Shown here piece after piece: positions 26,646 through 35,373 of a DNA stretch of 64,000 bases. Made by a program: the position numbers and the translations under genes. Positions within the stretch are counted from its first letter, which is position 1. Every line of letters begins with the position of its first letter. The notes beneath the pieces are model-generated. The model saw only the letters and a program-made list of their open reading frames with translations, was not told the DNA's origin and did no database searches. The stretch lies in NCBI GenBank assembly GCA_900540475.1, contig UQGG01000014.1, positions 1 to 64,000 on the forward strand, written 5' to 3'. This DNA comes from an uncultured Robinsoniella sp. Its GTDB lineage: Bacteria; Bacillota; Clostridia; Lachnospirales; Lachnospiraceae.

Positions 26646-28528
26646 TATGACCTCCTGCCGTATTGTTCCATATATATCAATAGCACTGAAATATCTGCAG
26701 GCGTTACACCGGATATTCTGGACGCCTGTCCGATTGACATTGGCATATATAGTTTTAATTTCTGTTTTGCTTCTATCCGAAGTCCGCTGATATCATCATA
26801 ATCAATATTTTCCGGAATCTTTTTGCTTTCCAGCTTTTTAAACTGATTTACTTGTTTTAACTGGCGTTTAATGTATCCTTCATACTTAATATTAATATTA
26901 ACCTGTTCCTGAACACTTTCCGACAGCTGCGGACGGGCATCATCTATTTCACTTAGCATTTCATAAGTCAATTCCGGTCTTCTGATTAATTCACCCAGAG
27001 TAGTTCCGGTCTTTAAAATGGTGCTGTTATGTGCTTCCAGAAAACTTTGAACCTCCTTAGAAGCCCCAATATTTGTATGCTCTACTCTTTTCGTCTCTTC
27101 CATAATTTGTCTTTCTTTTTCCAATAGAGCCTTATAATCCTCTTCTGGGATTAAACCTGCTTCATACCCCTTTTTTCTCAGCCGCAGATCTGCATTATCC
27201 TGTCTGAGCAAGAGACGGTACTCTGAACGGGACGTCATCATACGGTATGGCTCATGATTCTCCTTTGTTACCAGGTCGTCAATTAATACACCAATATAAG
27301 ATTCTGAACGATCCAGTACCAGCAGCTCTTTTCCAAGTATCTTCAGACCTGCATTTATTCCCGCTACCAGCCCCTGGGCCGCCGCCTCTTCATAACCCGA
27401 ACTGCCGTTAAACTGTCCGCCGCTGAAAAGACCTTTTATATTTTTAAATTCCAATGCCGCATTTAACTGTCTGGGATTAATACAATCGTACTCAATTGCA
27501 TATGCATTTCTTACAATTTTAGCATTTTCTAACCCCGGTACCGTTCGGTACATTGCATTCTGTACATCCTCGGGAAGAGAACTGGACATTCCGCCCACGT
27601 ACATTTCATTGGTATGAAGTCCTTCCGGCTCAATAAATACCTGATGTCTGTTTTTATCGGAGAATTTAACGACTTTATCTTCGATTGACGGACAGTATCT
27701 GGGTCCCGTTCCTTCAATCATACCGGAATACAGAGGGGACCTGTCCAGGTTATTTTTAATAATTTCGTGGGTATTTTCGTTTGTATAGGTAAGCCAGCAG
27801 GATGCCTGGTCAATCTGCACATCTTCCGGATTGGTAGAGAATGAAAAGGGCACCACTCTCTCATCACCAAACTGTTCTTCCATTTTACTAAAATCAATGG
27901 ACCGCTTGTCAATTCTGGCTGGCGTTCCTGTTTTAAAGCGAAACATTTCTATTCCGTTTTCCTTCAGGGAATCAGTCAGGTAGTTTGCTGCCTGAAGTCC
28001 GTTTGGTCCTGTATAATTACTGATATCGCCATAAATACAACGGGATTTCAGATAAGTTCCGGTACATAAAACACATGCTTTACAACGATACACTGCTCCT
28101 GAAAAGGTTTTTACCCCGCTGATTTTACCATCTTCCACAATAATTTCCGTCACTTCTGCCTGCTTAATCGTCAGGTGGTCTGTATTCTCAAGTATTTTTC
28201 TCATCTCCCGGCTGTAATCGGCTTTGTCCGCCTGGGCTCTCAGAGAATGTACCGCCGGTCCCTTTGATTTATTTAACATCTTGGACTGTATAAAGGTCTT
28301 ATCTATATTCTTGCCCATTTCCCCGCCAAGAGCGTCTATTTCCCGTACCAGATGCCCTTTGGAACTTCCTCCGATATTGGGATTACAGGGCATCAGGGCA
28401 ATGCTGTCTACACTGACTGTAAATACAATTGTCTCAAGGCCCAGTCTGGCGCTGGCAAGTGCTGCTTCACATCCTGCATGTCCGGCTCCAACTACAACCA
28501 CATCCACATTTTCTTCTATGGTATTCAT
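26645..28528 (-). CDS. mnmG: tRNA uridine-5-carboxymethylaminomethyl synthesis enzyme MnmG
   Basis: This 627-residue GidA/MnmG has the FAD-binding GAGHAGCEAALASARLG at residues ~14-30, the PCNPNIGGSSKGHLVREIDA signature and the C-terminal SIGQASRISGVTPADISVLL helical domain. With MnmE it installs the cmnm5 group on U34 of tRNAs, using FAD, NADH, methylene-tetrahydrofolate and glycine. It follows mnmE by 12 bases and overlaps rsmG, the classic origin-proximal arrangement. Confidence 0.97.
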   Translation of the reverse strand: MNTIEENVDVVVVGAGHAGCEAALASARLGLETIVFTVSVDSIALMPCNPNIGGSSKGHLVREIDALGGEMGKNIDKTFIQSKMLNKSKGPAVHSLRAQADKADYSREMRKILENTDHLTIKQAEVTEIIVEDGKISGVKTFSGAVYRCKACVLCTGTYLKSRCIYGDISNYTGPNGLQAANYLTDSLKENGIEMFRFKTGTPARIDKRSIDFSKMEEQFGDERVVPFSFSTNPEDVQIDQASCWLTYTNENTHEIIKNNLDRSPLYSGMIEGTGPRYCPSIEDKVVKFSDKNRHQVFIEPEGLHTNEMYVGGMSSSLPEDVQNAMYRTVPGLENAKIVRNAYAIEYDCINPRQLNAALEFKNIKGLFSGGQFNGSSGYEEAAAQGLVAGINAGLKILGKELLVLDRSESYIGVLIDDLVTKENHEPYRMMTSRSEYRLLLRQDNADLRLRKKGYEAGLIPEEDYKALLEKERQIMEETKRVEHTNIGASKEVQSFLEAHNSTILKTGTTLGELIRRPELTYEMLSEIDDARPQLSESVQEQVNINIKYEGYIKRQLKQVNQFKKLESKKIPENIDYDDISGLRIEAKQKLKLYMPMSIGQASRISGVTPADISVLLIYMEQYGRRS

Positions 28529-28540
28529 GTTCTATCCTTT

Positions 28541-29917
28541 CTATTTTCCCATACAAAACTTACTGAATATTTCATTAACCAGGTCCTCACCTACGGATTC
28601 CCCAATAATTCCACCCAGTTCTTCGTATGCACTCATCAAATCAATGGAATAAAAATCTTCCGGCATTCCCATTTCAATACTTTCCCTTACCTGCTTTAAT
28701 CCTGCAAGGGCATTGGCAAGTGCCGTCTTATGGCGTATATTCGTAATATATACTTCATCATTAAAGGAAATTTCACCATGGAAAAACATTTCCTTTAAAG
28801 TAGTTTCCAGAGAATCAATTCCCTTGTTTTCTTTAGCTGAAATAGGAATCACAGGCTTATCAATTCTTTCTTTTAACATCTCTTCTGAAGTCACCATATT
28901 AAGATCCGTCTTATTAAGCAAAATAATTGCTTTTTTATTCTTTAACATTTTTATAATTTCACTGTCATTTTCATCCAGTTCTGTAGAGGAATCCACCACA
29001 TAAATAATCAGATCCGCATCCTTCGCATACTCTTTTGCCCTGGACACCCCAATCTTCTCTACCACATCTTCTGTACTGCGTATTCCCGCTGTATCAATAA
29101 TATTCAGACTGATTCCGTGAATCTGTATGGTCTCTTCTAAAATATCTCTGGTTGTCCCCGCGATATCCGTGACAATCGCCCTGTCCTCTCCTACCAGAAT
29201 ATTTAACAGGGAAGACTTTCCTGCATTCGGCTTACCTACGATTACGGTTCGGATTCCTTCCTTCATCATCTTACCATCTTCTGATGAAGCAATCAACTTC
29301 TCTAATTTACCAATTAACTGATCATTTACTTTCTGAAGTTCATCCCCGTACCCATCCAGGCTGATATGCTCAGGATCATCTAAAGCAGATTCAATAAATG
29401 CAATATGGTAAATAATCTGCTCACGGATTTCCTTAATCACATCCATGACCGCTCCTCTTAACTGGCTCACAGAACTTTTCAGCGCATATTCATTTTTCGC
29501 ATTAATTACATCAATTACCGCCTCCGCCTGAGATAAATCCATTCTTCCGTTTAGAAATGCCCTCTTTGTAAATTCTCCGGGTTCTGCCGGTCTTGCACCA
29601 TTCTTAATAACCGTCTCCAGAATTCGTTTCATGGCGTAGACACCACCGTGGCAGTTAATCTCAATCGTATCCTCCGCAGTAAAACTGCGCGGTCCTCTCA
29701 TCACCATTACCAGTACTTCATCCACCATTTCACTGCCATCCATAATGTATCCGTAATGTATGGTATGGGTCGGCACCTGGGACAACTTTTTTTTCTTTCC
29801 TTTTGACTGATATATCCGCTCTATAATTTCAAAAACCTCGCTGCCGCTCATTCTGACGATTCCGATTCCGGAAGCCGACATTGCTGTTGAAATGGCTGCA
29901 ATGGTATCCGTTTTCAT
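28541..29917 (-). CDS. mnmE: tRNA modification GTPase MnmE
   Basis: The 458-residue protein has the family's normal length when started at the ATG at 29917, which follows AGGAGG. A longer in-frame start at 29956 runs through that site. It has the N-terminal tetrahydrofolate-binding domain, helical domain and G domain (P-loop GKPNAGKSSLL, switch TDIAGTTRD, DTAGIR, NKTD) and ends KFCMGK, keeping the C-terminal Cys (usually CIGK). It works with MnmG on wobble uridine modification. The leader contains a duplicated stem-loop plus ribosome-site module. Confidence 0.96.
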   Translation of the reverse strand: MKTDTIAAISTAMSASGIGIVRMSGSEVFEIIERIYQSKGKKKKLSQVPTHTIHYGYIMDGSEMVDEVLVMVMRGPRSFTAEDTIEINCHGGVYAMKRILETVIKNGARPAEPGEFTKRAFLNGRMDLSQAEAVIDVINAKNEYALKSSVSQLRGAVMDVIKEIREQIIYHIAFIESALDDPEHISLDGYGDELQKVNDQLIGKLEKLIASSEDGKMMKEGIRTVIVGKPNAGKSSLLNILVGEDRAIVTDIAGTTRDILEETIQIHGISLNIIDTAGIRSTEDVVEKIGVSRAKEYAKDADLIIYVVDSSTELDENDSEIIKMLKNKKAIILLNKTDLNMVTSEEMLKERIDKPVIPISAKENKGIDSLETTLKEMFFHGEISFNDEVYITNIRHKTALANALAGLKQVRESIEMGMPEDFYSIDLMSAYEELGGIIGESVGEDLVNEIFSKFCMGK

Positions 29918-30020
29918 GTTTCCTACCTCCTGTGCCGCATTTACTGCGGCTTTCATAAATGGTGTGCAAGTGTCCTTCTTTCACACTCTCCTCCTGTGCC
30001 GCATTTACTGCGGCACTATT
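29918..30020 (-). promoter_or_regulatory. duplicated stem-loop/Shine-Dalgarno module in the mnmE leader
   Basis: A 25-base sequence occurs twice, on the plus strand at 29926-29950 and 29990-30014. In the leftward transcript each copy gives a hairpin (GCCGCA-GTAAA-TGCGGC, extended to 8 bp in the upstream copy) immediately followed by CAGGAGG. The second AGGAGG is the mnmE ribosome site. The first is followed by GTGAAAG and could start a short overlapping peptide. Confidence 0.65.
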
Positions 30021-30122
30021 TCTCAATACATAAAAGGGTGCCTTGCAATTTCCCAGCTCATTAACCCTATCCATATTTGGATACACTGAGGAATTGCACG
30101 ACACCCCCTTATAATAAAATTA

Positions 30123-31004
30123 TTATTTTTTTAATGTAACAACTACTTTACGATAAGGCTCTTCCCCTTCACTGTGTGTAGTAACATATGGATCATTCTG
30201 AAGTGCTGAGTGAATAATTCTTCTCTCATAAGGATTCATTGGCTCTAAAAATACCGGTCTCTTTGTCTTCTTAACCTTAAATGCAATGTTTCTTGCCAGG
30301 TTCTCCAATGTTTCTTTTCTTCTGTTTCTGTAATTCTCCGTATCCAGCTTCACACGGGTATAAGAAGCTTTCCCTTTGTTAACCACAAGACTTGTAAGAT
30401 ACTGCAGAGAATCCAGGGTTTGTCCTCTTTTACCAATCAGGACTCCCATATCATCTCCATTTAAATCCACACTCAGGGTATCATCTGAAAATTCAACTTT
30501 AATTTCCACATTCATTTCCATGGCTTTAAACACGCCCTGCAAAAATTCATAAGCAGACTGCTCGACCTCTTCTTTATTGGCTGGAGTTTTGGATACCTTA
30601 ACCGTTTCTTTTACTTCTCTTACTTCTTCGGAACTCTCTTTGACCTCTTTATAAGCAGGTTCCCTCTTAAAACTATCTTTTTTAATGCTTTCTTTTTTAA
30701 AGGTTTCTTTTTTAACGCTTTCTTGTTTTACACTATCTTTTCGAACGGGTTCTTTCTTTACAGGCTTTTCTTCCTTTTTCACAACGCTTTCCTGCGTAGT
30801 ATAAAAAGGAGTATCTAAAATATCTTCTACAGATTCTTTCTTTCTTGCACGAATGACAGCCGGTTTGCTACCAAATCCCAAAAATCCCGAGCTTCCATTC
30901 TCAAGTACTTCATATTCAATATTGTCACTGGATGTTTCCAATTGAATTGATGCTTCAATGATAGCATCCGAAACTGTTTTTGCAGACACTTTAATGTAAT
31001 CCAT
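30123..31004 (-). CDS. jag: RNA-binding protein Jag/KhpB
   Basis: This is a 293-residue protein. The Jag_N domain (~1-50, DYIKVSAKTVSDAIIEASIQ ... GFLGFGSKPAVI) is followed by a Lys/Glu-rich linker (~60-135) made of about eight five-residue repeats such as KKESI, KKDSF and KQESV. A KH domain (DMGVLIGKRGQTLDSLQYL, intact GKRG loop) and an R3H domain (PMNPYERRIIHSAL) follow. KhpB binds many RNAs and influences division and sporulation in Firmicutes. It starts 12 bases after yidC. Confidence 0.95.
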   Translation of the reverse strand: MDYIKVSAKTVSDAIIEASIQLETSSDNIEYEVLENGSSGFLGFGSKPAVIRARKKESVEDILDTPFYTTQESVVKKEEKPVKKEPVRKDSVKQESVKKETFKKESIKKDSFKREPAYKEVKESSEEVREVKETVKVSKTPANKEEVEQSAYEFLQGVFKAMEMNVEIKVEFSDDTLSVDLNGDDMGVLIGKRGQTLDSLQYLTSLVVNKGKASYTRVKLDTENYRNRRKETLENLARNIAFKVKKTKRPVFLEPMNPYERRIIHSALQNDPYVTTHSEGEEPYRKVVVTLKK

Positions 31005-31016
31005 AAGAAAACCCTC

Positions 31017-32303
31017 CTATTTCTTATTCTTCTCATTGTATTGCTGAACCATTCTTGCTTTGGAAGCAATACTTCCAGGTTTTGCATTTGCGGTTTGATT
31101 ATAATATTCGGTAGATTTCTTGATATCTTCTTCTGACATTTCTTTTTTCACATTAGCCTTCGCACGTGTGGAAGGATGTGAAACAGGTTCATTAATGTTC
31201 TTTACATTTAATTTTGCCTGATTGGATATCTTCTGAGGAGGCAGTCCCATCTTTTCACGTTTCTTATTTTGCTTCTCCAGGTTTTTGGAAATCAGTGCAT
31301 CCACATCTACGCTGTCCATGTGTTTGTTAACGATAATCTGCTGAACACTTCTGATTACAGCACCAGCGATCCAGTAGAGTCCCATACCAGCCGGCAATGT
31401 GAGACAGAATACTGCAGACATGATCGGCATGATCATATTCATGGTCTTCATGGAACTTGCCATGGTACCGCCCTGTCCGTTTGCATCCGGCTGCGGCATC
31501 AGTTTGGTGTTAAACCACTGTGTTAAACCAGCCAGAACAGGAATTGCAATTGCTCCTATAATAACAAGAATAGCTCCTGTTTTAAGTCCCGCCTGAAGCA
31601 TACTCATGGGAGCATCCGCGATATTTAATCCAAGGAAATTATTGAAATGGTCTACCTTATCCTGTGTTCCGGTGATAAGGCTGCTCAAATCCGGGAATTT
31701 ACCAGCCAGGTTTGTCCAGTCATCCGGTTTGAATTTATATAAGGTATCTACAATTGTCTCTGCCTTGTATCCTGCACTTTCAAAGTTAATCTGATTCTTT
31801 GTTGCAATATCAGTTAAAAATGTCTGCGCTGCAGAGTTATTCAGTAACTTGTCCACTAAAGGCATAAATGCATCTTTGATCCCGCCTACATAAGCCGGAA
31901 TATTCCAGATTACCTTATACAAAGCGAATAAGATCGGCATCTGGATCAGAAGCTGCAAACAGCTTCCCATAGGGGATACACCATATTTTGAGTAAACAGT
32001 TTTTGTTTCTTCGTTCATCTTCATCATAGAAGCCTGATCCTGTTTACCTTTATATTTTTTCTGAATCGCCTGAAGTTCAGGGTTCATCTGTGCTGAAAGT
32101 TTAGAAAACTTTTGCTGTTTGATCGTAAGCGGCATCAGCAGCATATAAATAACAATTGTAAATAGAATAATACAAAGACCAATGTTTTGAATATTGAACA
32201 GATTATTCAAGAACAGGTAAATTGCATTCATGATAAAACCTAAAGCAACCGCAACAGGTCCAATAATGAAAGTTGTACTTTTTGTTAACAACATTTTCGA
32301 CAA
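31017..32303 (-). CDS. yidC: membrane protein insertase YidC (SpoIIIJ)
   Basis: The 428-residue insertase has about five transmembrane segments and the YidC/Oxa1 core: LCIILFTIVIYMLLMPLTIK, a cytoplasmic helical hairpin (MNPELQAIQKKYKGKQDQAS), then SPMGSCLQLLIQMPILFALY. The long basic cytoplasmic tail (~340-428) is usual for Gram-positive forms. The start is a TTG at 32303 eight bases after AGGAGG. The ATG nine bases further in would be too far from the ribosome site. It inserts membrane proteins alone or with SecYEG. Confidence 0.95.
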   Translation of the reverse strand: MSKMLLTKSTTFIIGPVAVALGFIMNAIYLFLNNLFNIQNIGLCIILFTIVIYMLLMPLTIKQQKFSKLSAQMNPELQAIQKKYKGKQDQASMMKMNEETKTVYSKYGVSPMGSCLQLLIQMPILFALYKVIWNIPAYVGGIKDAFMPLVDKLLNNSAAQTFLTDIATKNQINFESAGYKAETIVDTLYKFKPDDWTNLAGKFPDLSSLITGTQDKVDHFNNFLGLNIADAPMSMLQAGLKTGAILVIIGAIAIPVLAGLTQWFNTKLMPQPDANGQGGTMASSMKTMNMIMPIMSAVFCLTLPAGMGLYWIAGAVIRSVQQIIVNKHMDSVDVDALISKNLEKQNKKREKMGLPPQKISNQAKLNVKNINEPVSHPSTRAKANVKKEMSEEDIKKSTEYYNQTANAKPGSIASKARMVQQYNEKNKK

Positions 32304-32333
32304 GACTTTTTCCTCCTAAATTAGTCACACACT

Positions 32334-32543
32334 CTAAGGGACCGGATCATATCCACCCTTAGAAAAAGGATTACATCTCAGTATCCTCCAGCAGGTCAAG
32401 ATGGTTCCTTTAACAGCACCATGTTTTTCAATTGCCTCTAACCCGTACTGTGAGCACGTAGGTATATAAGGACAATGGGTGCTTTTTAATGGCGATAGAT
32501 ATTTTCTATATAATTTAATCAAACCGATTAATAATTTTTTCAT
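32334..32543 (-). CDS. yidD: membrane protein insertion efficiency factor YidD
   Basis: This 69-residue protein has the YidD hallmarks YRKYLSPLKS, CPYIPTCSQYGLEAI and RCNPFSKGGYDPVP, with an amphipathic N-terminal helix. It overlaps the rnpA stop by four bases (ATGA) and precedes yidC by 30 bases. It is thought to help YidC-dependent insertion. Confidence 0.96.
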   Translation of the reverse strand: MKKLLIGLIKLYRKYLSPLKSTHCPYIPTCSQYGLEAIEKHGAVKGTILTCWRILRCNPFSKGGYDPVP

Positions 32544-32896
32544 TTACCATCAATCTTTTCTATATGAAATATGTTATGAAGTTTCCCTAAATGCAAAAGC
32601 GCGCTCTGGATCTCGGCAAAGCCTTTATCTTTGGCGCTCACCCTCGCAACTACCACAATATCATATCCAGGCATAAAACCGGATTCATTCAGCCGGTAAC
32701 TCTCTCTCAGCAATCTTGTTAATCCATGCCTTACTACACTATTGCCAACTTTTTTACTTACCGATATCCCAAGACGGTTCCCGGATAACTGATTTTCTAA
32801 GACATACATTACTAAATATCTGTTTGCAAAAGATTTCCCTTTCCTATATACACACTGGAAATCTTTGTTTTTTTTCAATGATTCTGAAAATACCAT
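32540..32896 (-). CDS. rnpA: ribonuclease P protein component
   Basis: The 118-residue protein carries the RNase P signature NRLGISVSKKVGNSVVRHGL, with RLLRESYR just after. I start it at the ATG at 32896 because AAAGGATGG lies six bases upstream. The ATG seven codons earlier has no ribosome site. It binds the RNase P RNA and aids 5' tRNA maturation. Confidence 0.95.
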   Translation of the reverse strand: MVFSESLKKNKDFQCVYRKGKSFANRYLVMYVLENQLSGNRLGISVSKKVGNSVVRHGLTRLLRESYRLNESGFMPGYDIVVVARVSAKDKGFAEIQSALLHLGKLHNIFHIEKIDGK

Positions 32897-32919
32897 AGGC
32901 CATCCTTTACCAATCATTT

Positions 32920-32951
32920 AAAGAGAAGAAAAGGCCACAAATCTGCGGCCT
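32920..32951 (-). terminator. attenuator-like hairpin between rpmH and rnpA
   Basis: In the leftward transcript AGGCCGCA-GATT-TGTGGCCT forms an 8-bp stem with one G-U pair, followed by TTTCTTCTCTTT. The stem includes two bases of the rpmH stop codon. It probably lets L34 be made in excess over RnpA. Confidence 0.6.
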
Positions 32952-33084
32952 ATGCTGATAATTTTTTTCTTCCTTTTGCTCTTCTAGCAGCGATAACTTT
33001 TCTTCCGCCTACTGTGCTCATTCTAGCTCTGAATCCGTGAACCTTAGCTCTGGATCTCTTTTTGGGTTGGAATGTCATTTTCAT
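32950..33084 (-). CDS. rpmH: 50S ribosomal protein L34
   Basis: This 44-residue basic protein reads MKMTFQPKKRSRAKVHGFRA and ends KGRKKLSA, a complete L34. The ATG at 33084 follows AAGGAGGTGCC. It is the first leftward gene from oriC and has a near-consensus promoter. Confidence 0.98.
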   Translation of the reverse strand: MKMTFQPKKRSRAKVHGFRARMSTVGGRKVIAARRAKGRKKLSA

Positions 33085-33169
33085 GAGTCTGGCACCTCCT
33101 TCTATCTAACCAAATATCTATTAACATAATTGGTAAATTAAATTTTACATGCTTAAAAACATCATTTCA

Positions 33170-33198
33170 ATTATATTCATAAATATGCCGTAAGTCAA
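33170..33198 (-). promoter_or_regulatory. rpmH promoter
   Basis: Minus-strand TTGACT and TATAAT are 17 bases apart, about 80 bases upstream of the L34 start codon. It is next to the DnaA-box cluster, so DnaA may affect it. Confidence 0.85.
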
Positions 33199-33239
33199 GC
33201 TATTCCTTTATTTTTTTATATTCTTTACCCTCTTTTTAG

Positions 33240-33616
33240 TTTTCCACACTTATTTTTTACGGTTTACATAAAGTTATCCACAAATTGGGGATAACTTGTG
33301 TATAACTTTTTCCAAAAATGTGAAAAACTTTAATTTTACAGGACATCCCCCGTAAATAAAGCCTGTATTCTATGTGGATTTGTGGATTTGGTTATTCACA
33401 ACGATGTCGAAATTTTTGGATGAAAGTGGATAAATATGTTCACAAAGTGTTATTTCCAAAATTTCTGATTGCTAAATTGCTTAACTTAGTTTAGAATTAG
33501 ATAAGGAAATCTATCTCTAAATGAATGATTGTGGATAACATTTAGCTGCAATCATTTATTGTTGTGTTTTTCTGAGGGTCATCCACACAGTACAAATTTG
33601 TATTGTTTTTGGATAA
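33240..33616. other. chromosomal replication origin oriC, left DnaA-box cluster
   Basis: At least eight DnaA-box-like 9-mers lie between rpmH and dnaA. Perfect TTATCCACA is at 33274-33282 (+) and 33530-33538 (-). TTATACACA is at 33297-33305 (-) and TTATTCACA at 33392-33400 (+). One-mismatch boxes are at 33240-33248, 33425-33433, 33579-33587 and 33608-33616. The intervening DNA is AT-rich. Gene direction flips here. A second cluster lies beyond dnaA. Confidence 0.93.
33469..33497 (+). promoter_or_regulatory. predicted dnaA promoter
   Basis: TTGCTA and TAGAAT are 17 bases apart, about 187 bases upstream of the dnaA ATG and surrounded by DnaA boxes, which fits autoregulation. The -35 is only a moderate match. 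Confidence 0.45.
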
Positions 33617-33683
33617 ACTCCAGAAAATAAGCGGATTTTTACCAATGCGAAAAACGGAAGAATATATTTAAGGAGTCGTTAAC

Positions 33684-35033
33684 ATGGACATCATAATAGA
33701 AAAATGGGAAGAAATACTGTATACAGTAAAACTAGAACACGAGTTATCGGATGTTTCCTTTAATACCTGGATAAAACCATTAAAGGTCCACATTATAGAA
33801 AACAGCACGATTACAATCTTAGTTCCATCCGAGCAGATGGGGCTTAATTATATAAGTAAGAAGTATACACTTCCTATTAAAGTAGCGGTCGCCGAGATCA
33901 CGGGACTGGATTATAATATTGAATTTATTTTACCTGAACAAGCGAAAACGATAGAGAAATCAATGCCGCCTGCCTCTACTTTAAATGAAAATTTGGAAAA
34001 AGCCAATTTGAATCCTAAATATACTTTCGACACTTTTGTAGTTGGTGGAAATAACAATTTTGCCCATGCAGCATCGCTGGCAGTTGCGGAATCACCCGGA
34101 GAAATGTACAACCCCCTCTTTATATATGGAGGTGTTGGTCTTGGAAAAACCCATTTAATGCACTCTATTGCCCACTTTATATTAGAAAGAAATCCGCTGT
34201 CCAAGGTATTATACGTAACAAGTGAGTCATTTACAAATGAATTGATTGAAGCAATTCGTAACGGAAATAATACTGCAATGACAAAATTTCGTGAAAAATA
34301 CCGGAATATCGACGTCCTGCTCATCGACGATATCCAGTTTATTATAGGAAAAGAATCTACACAGGAAGAATTTTTCCATACCTTTAATGATCTCCACGGA
34401 TCCAAAAAACAGATTATTATCTCCTCCGATAAACCTCCGAAAGAAATCCAGACACTGGAAGGAAGGCTCAGATCCCGCTTCGAATGGGGCTTGATTGCTG
34501 ATATTTCTTCGCCGGATTACGAAACAAGGATGGCGATTCTACGAAAAAAAGAAGAGTTGGACGGTTATCAGATTGATGATGATGTTATTAAATACATTGC
34601 GACAAATATCAAGTCCAATATCCGTGAGCTGGAAGGCGCCCTGAATAAATTAATGGCTTTCAGCAATTTAGAAAAACGTGAAATTACGGTAGGTTTGGCG
34701 GAAGAAGCCTTAAAAGATATCATTTCTCCGGATGAAAATCGTGAAATCACCCCGGAACTGATCATTGATATCGTTGCGGAACATTTTCATTTACGTCCGG
34801 AAGACTTAAAAGGCAACAAACGTAACTCAGAAATCGTATTTCCACGACAGATTGCGATGTTTCTATGCCGGGAAATGACAGAAACTCCCTTGAAAACCAT
34901 TGGAAATATTATGGGCAAGAAGGATCATACCACCATCATCCATGGCTGTAAGAATATTAATAATGAGATGGCGAAATCCGATAATGTCCGCAATACGGTG
35001 GAAATTATAAAGAAAAAAATCAATCCAAATTAA
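33684..35033 (+). CDS. dnaA: chromosomal replication initiator DnaA
   Basis: The 449-residue initiator has domain I (1-85, SFNTWIKPLKV), a short linker, and the AAA+ domain with Walker A GGVGLGKTH (149-157), Walker B VLLIDDIQF and an arginine-finger segment (GRLRSRFEWGL). Domain IV has the signature MGKKDHTTIIHGCKNI. The ATG follows AAGGAGTCGTTAAC. It binds the flanking boxes and melts the origin. Confidence 0.98.
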   Translation: MDIIIEKWEEILYTVKLEHELSDVSFNTWIKPLKVHIIENSTITILVPSEQMGLNYISKKYTLPIKVAVAEITGLDYNIEFILPEQAKTIEKSMPPASTLNENLEKANLNPKYTFDTFVVGGNNNFAHAASLAVAESPGEMYNPLFIYGGVGLGKTHLMHSIAHFILERNPLSKVLYVTSESFTNELIEAIRNGNNTAMTKFREKYRNIDVLLIDDIQFIIGKESTQEEFFHTFNDLHGSKKQIIISSDKPPKEIQTLEGRLRSRFEWGLIADISSPDYETRMAILRKKEELDGYQIDDDVIKYIATNIKSNIRELEGALNKLMAFSNLEKREITVGLAEEALKDIISPDENREITPELIIDIVAEHFHLRPEDLKGNKRNSEIVFPRQIAMFLCREMTETPLKTIGNIMGKKDHTTIIHGCKNINNEMAKSDNVRNTVEIIKKKINPN

Positions 35034-35161
35034 GGTGAATGATCAATATTATAATTTATATTCCCCACCTCAATTTAAACAATAGAAAATATGGGTATTG
35101 GCAGTAGATTTTTCCCTTTTAAAACAATCCACACGATTTTGTTGAAAACTACCTTCAAATG

Positions 35162-35292
35162 TGTGTATAATAATGATTTTTAAGGGGCTCTGTTGATAAC
35201 CTGATTTTTATACTTTAATTTCAGAGACTTTTTCACATACTTATTAATTTACGGGAGGCTTATACACACAGGCCTCTTCAGACTTATTCACA
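35162..35292. other. oriC right DnaA-box cluster between dnaA and dnaN
   Basis: The boxes are TTATACACA at 35162-35170 (-), TTATCAACA at 35191-35199 (-), TTATACACA at 35260-35268 (+) and TTATTCACA at 35284-35292 (+). The 340-base gap otherwise holds AT-rich DNA and the dnaN ribosome site. Together with the left cluster this gives a bipartite origin, as in Bacillus subtilis. Confidence 0.8.
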
Positions 35293-35373
35293 AACTAACA
35301 GCCCCTAAGGTTAAGACTACTAATTCTCTTACTAATTTATTATATAGCGGGCTCGAAAGGAGTTACCCACATT

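Noticed and set aside
29829..30104. A 91-residue leftward frame overlapping the mnmE start
   Set aside because: Its second half overlaps mnmE out of frame and its composition (Arg/Asn/His-rich) looks like a shadow. Only the possible GTG leader start is noted.
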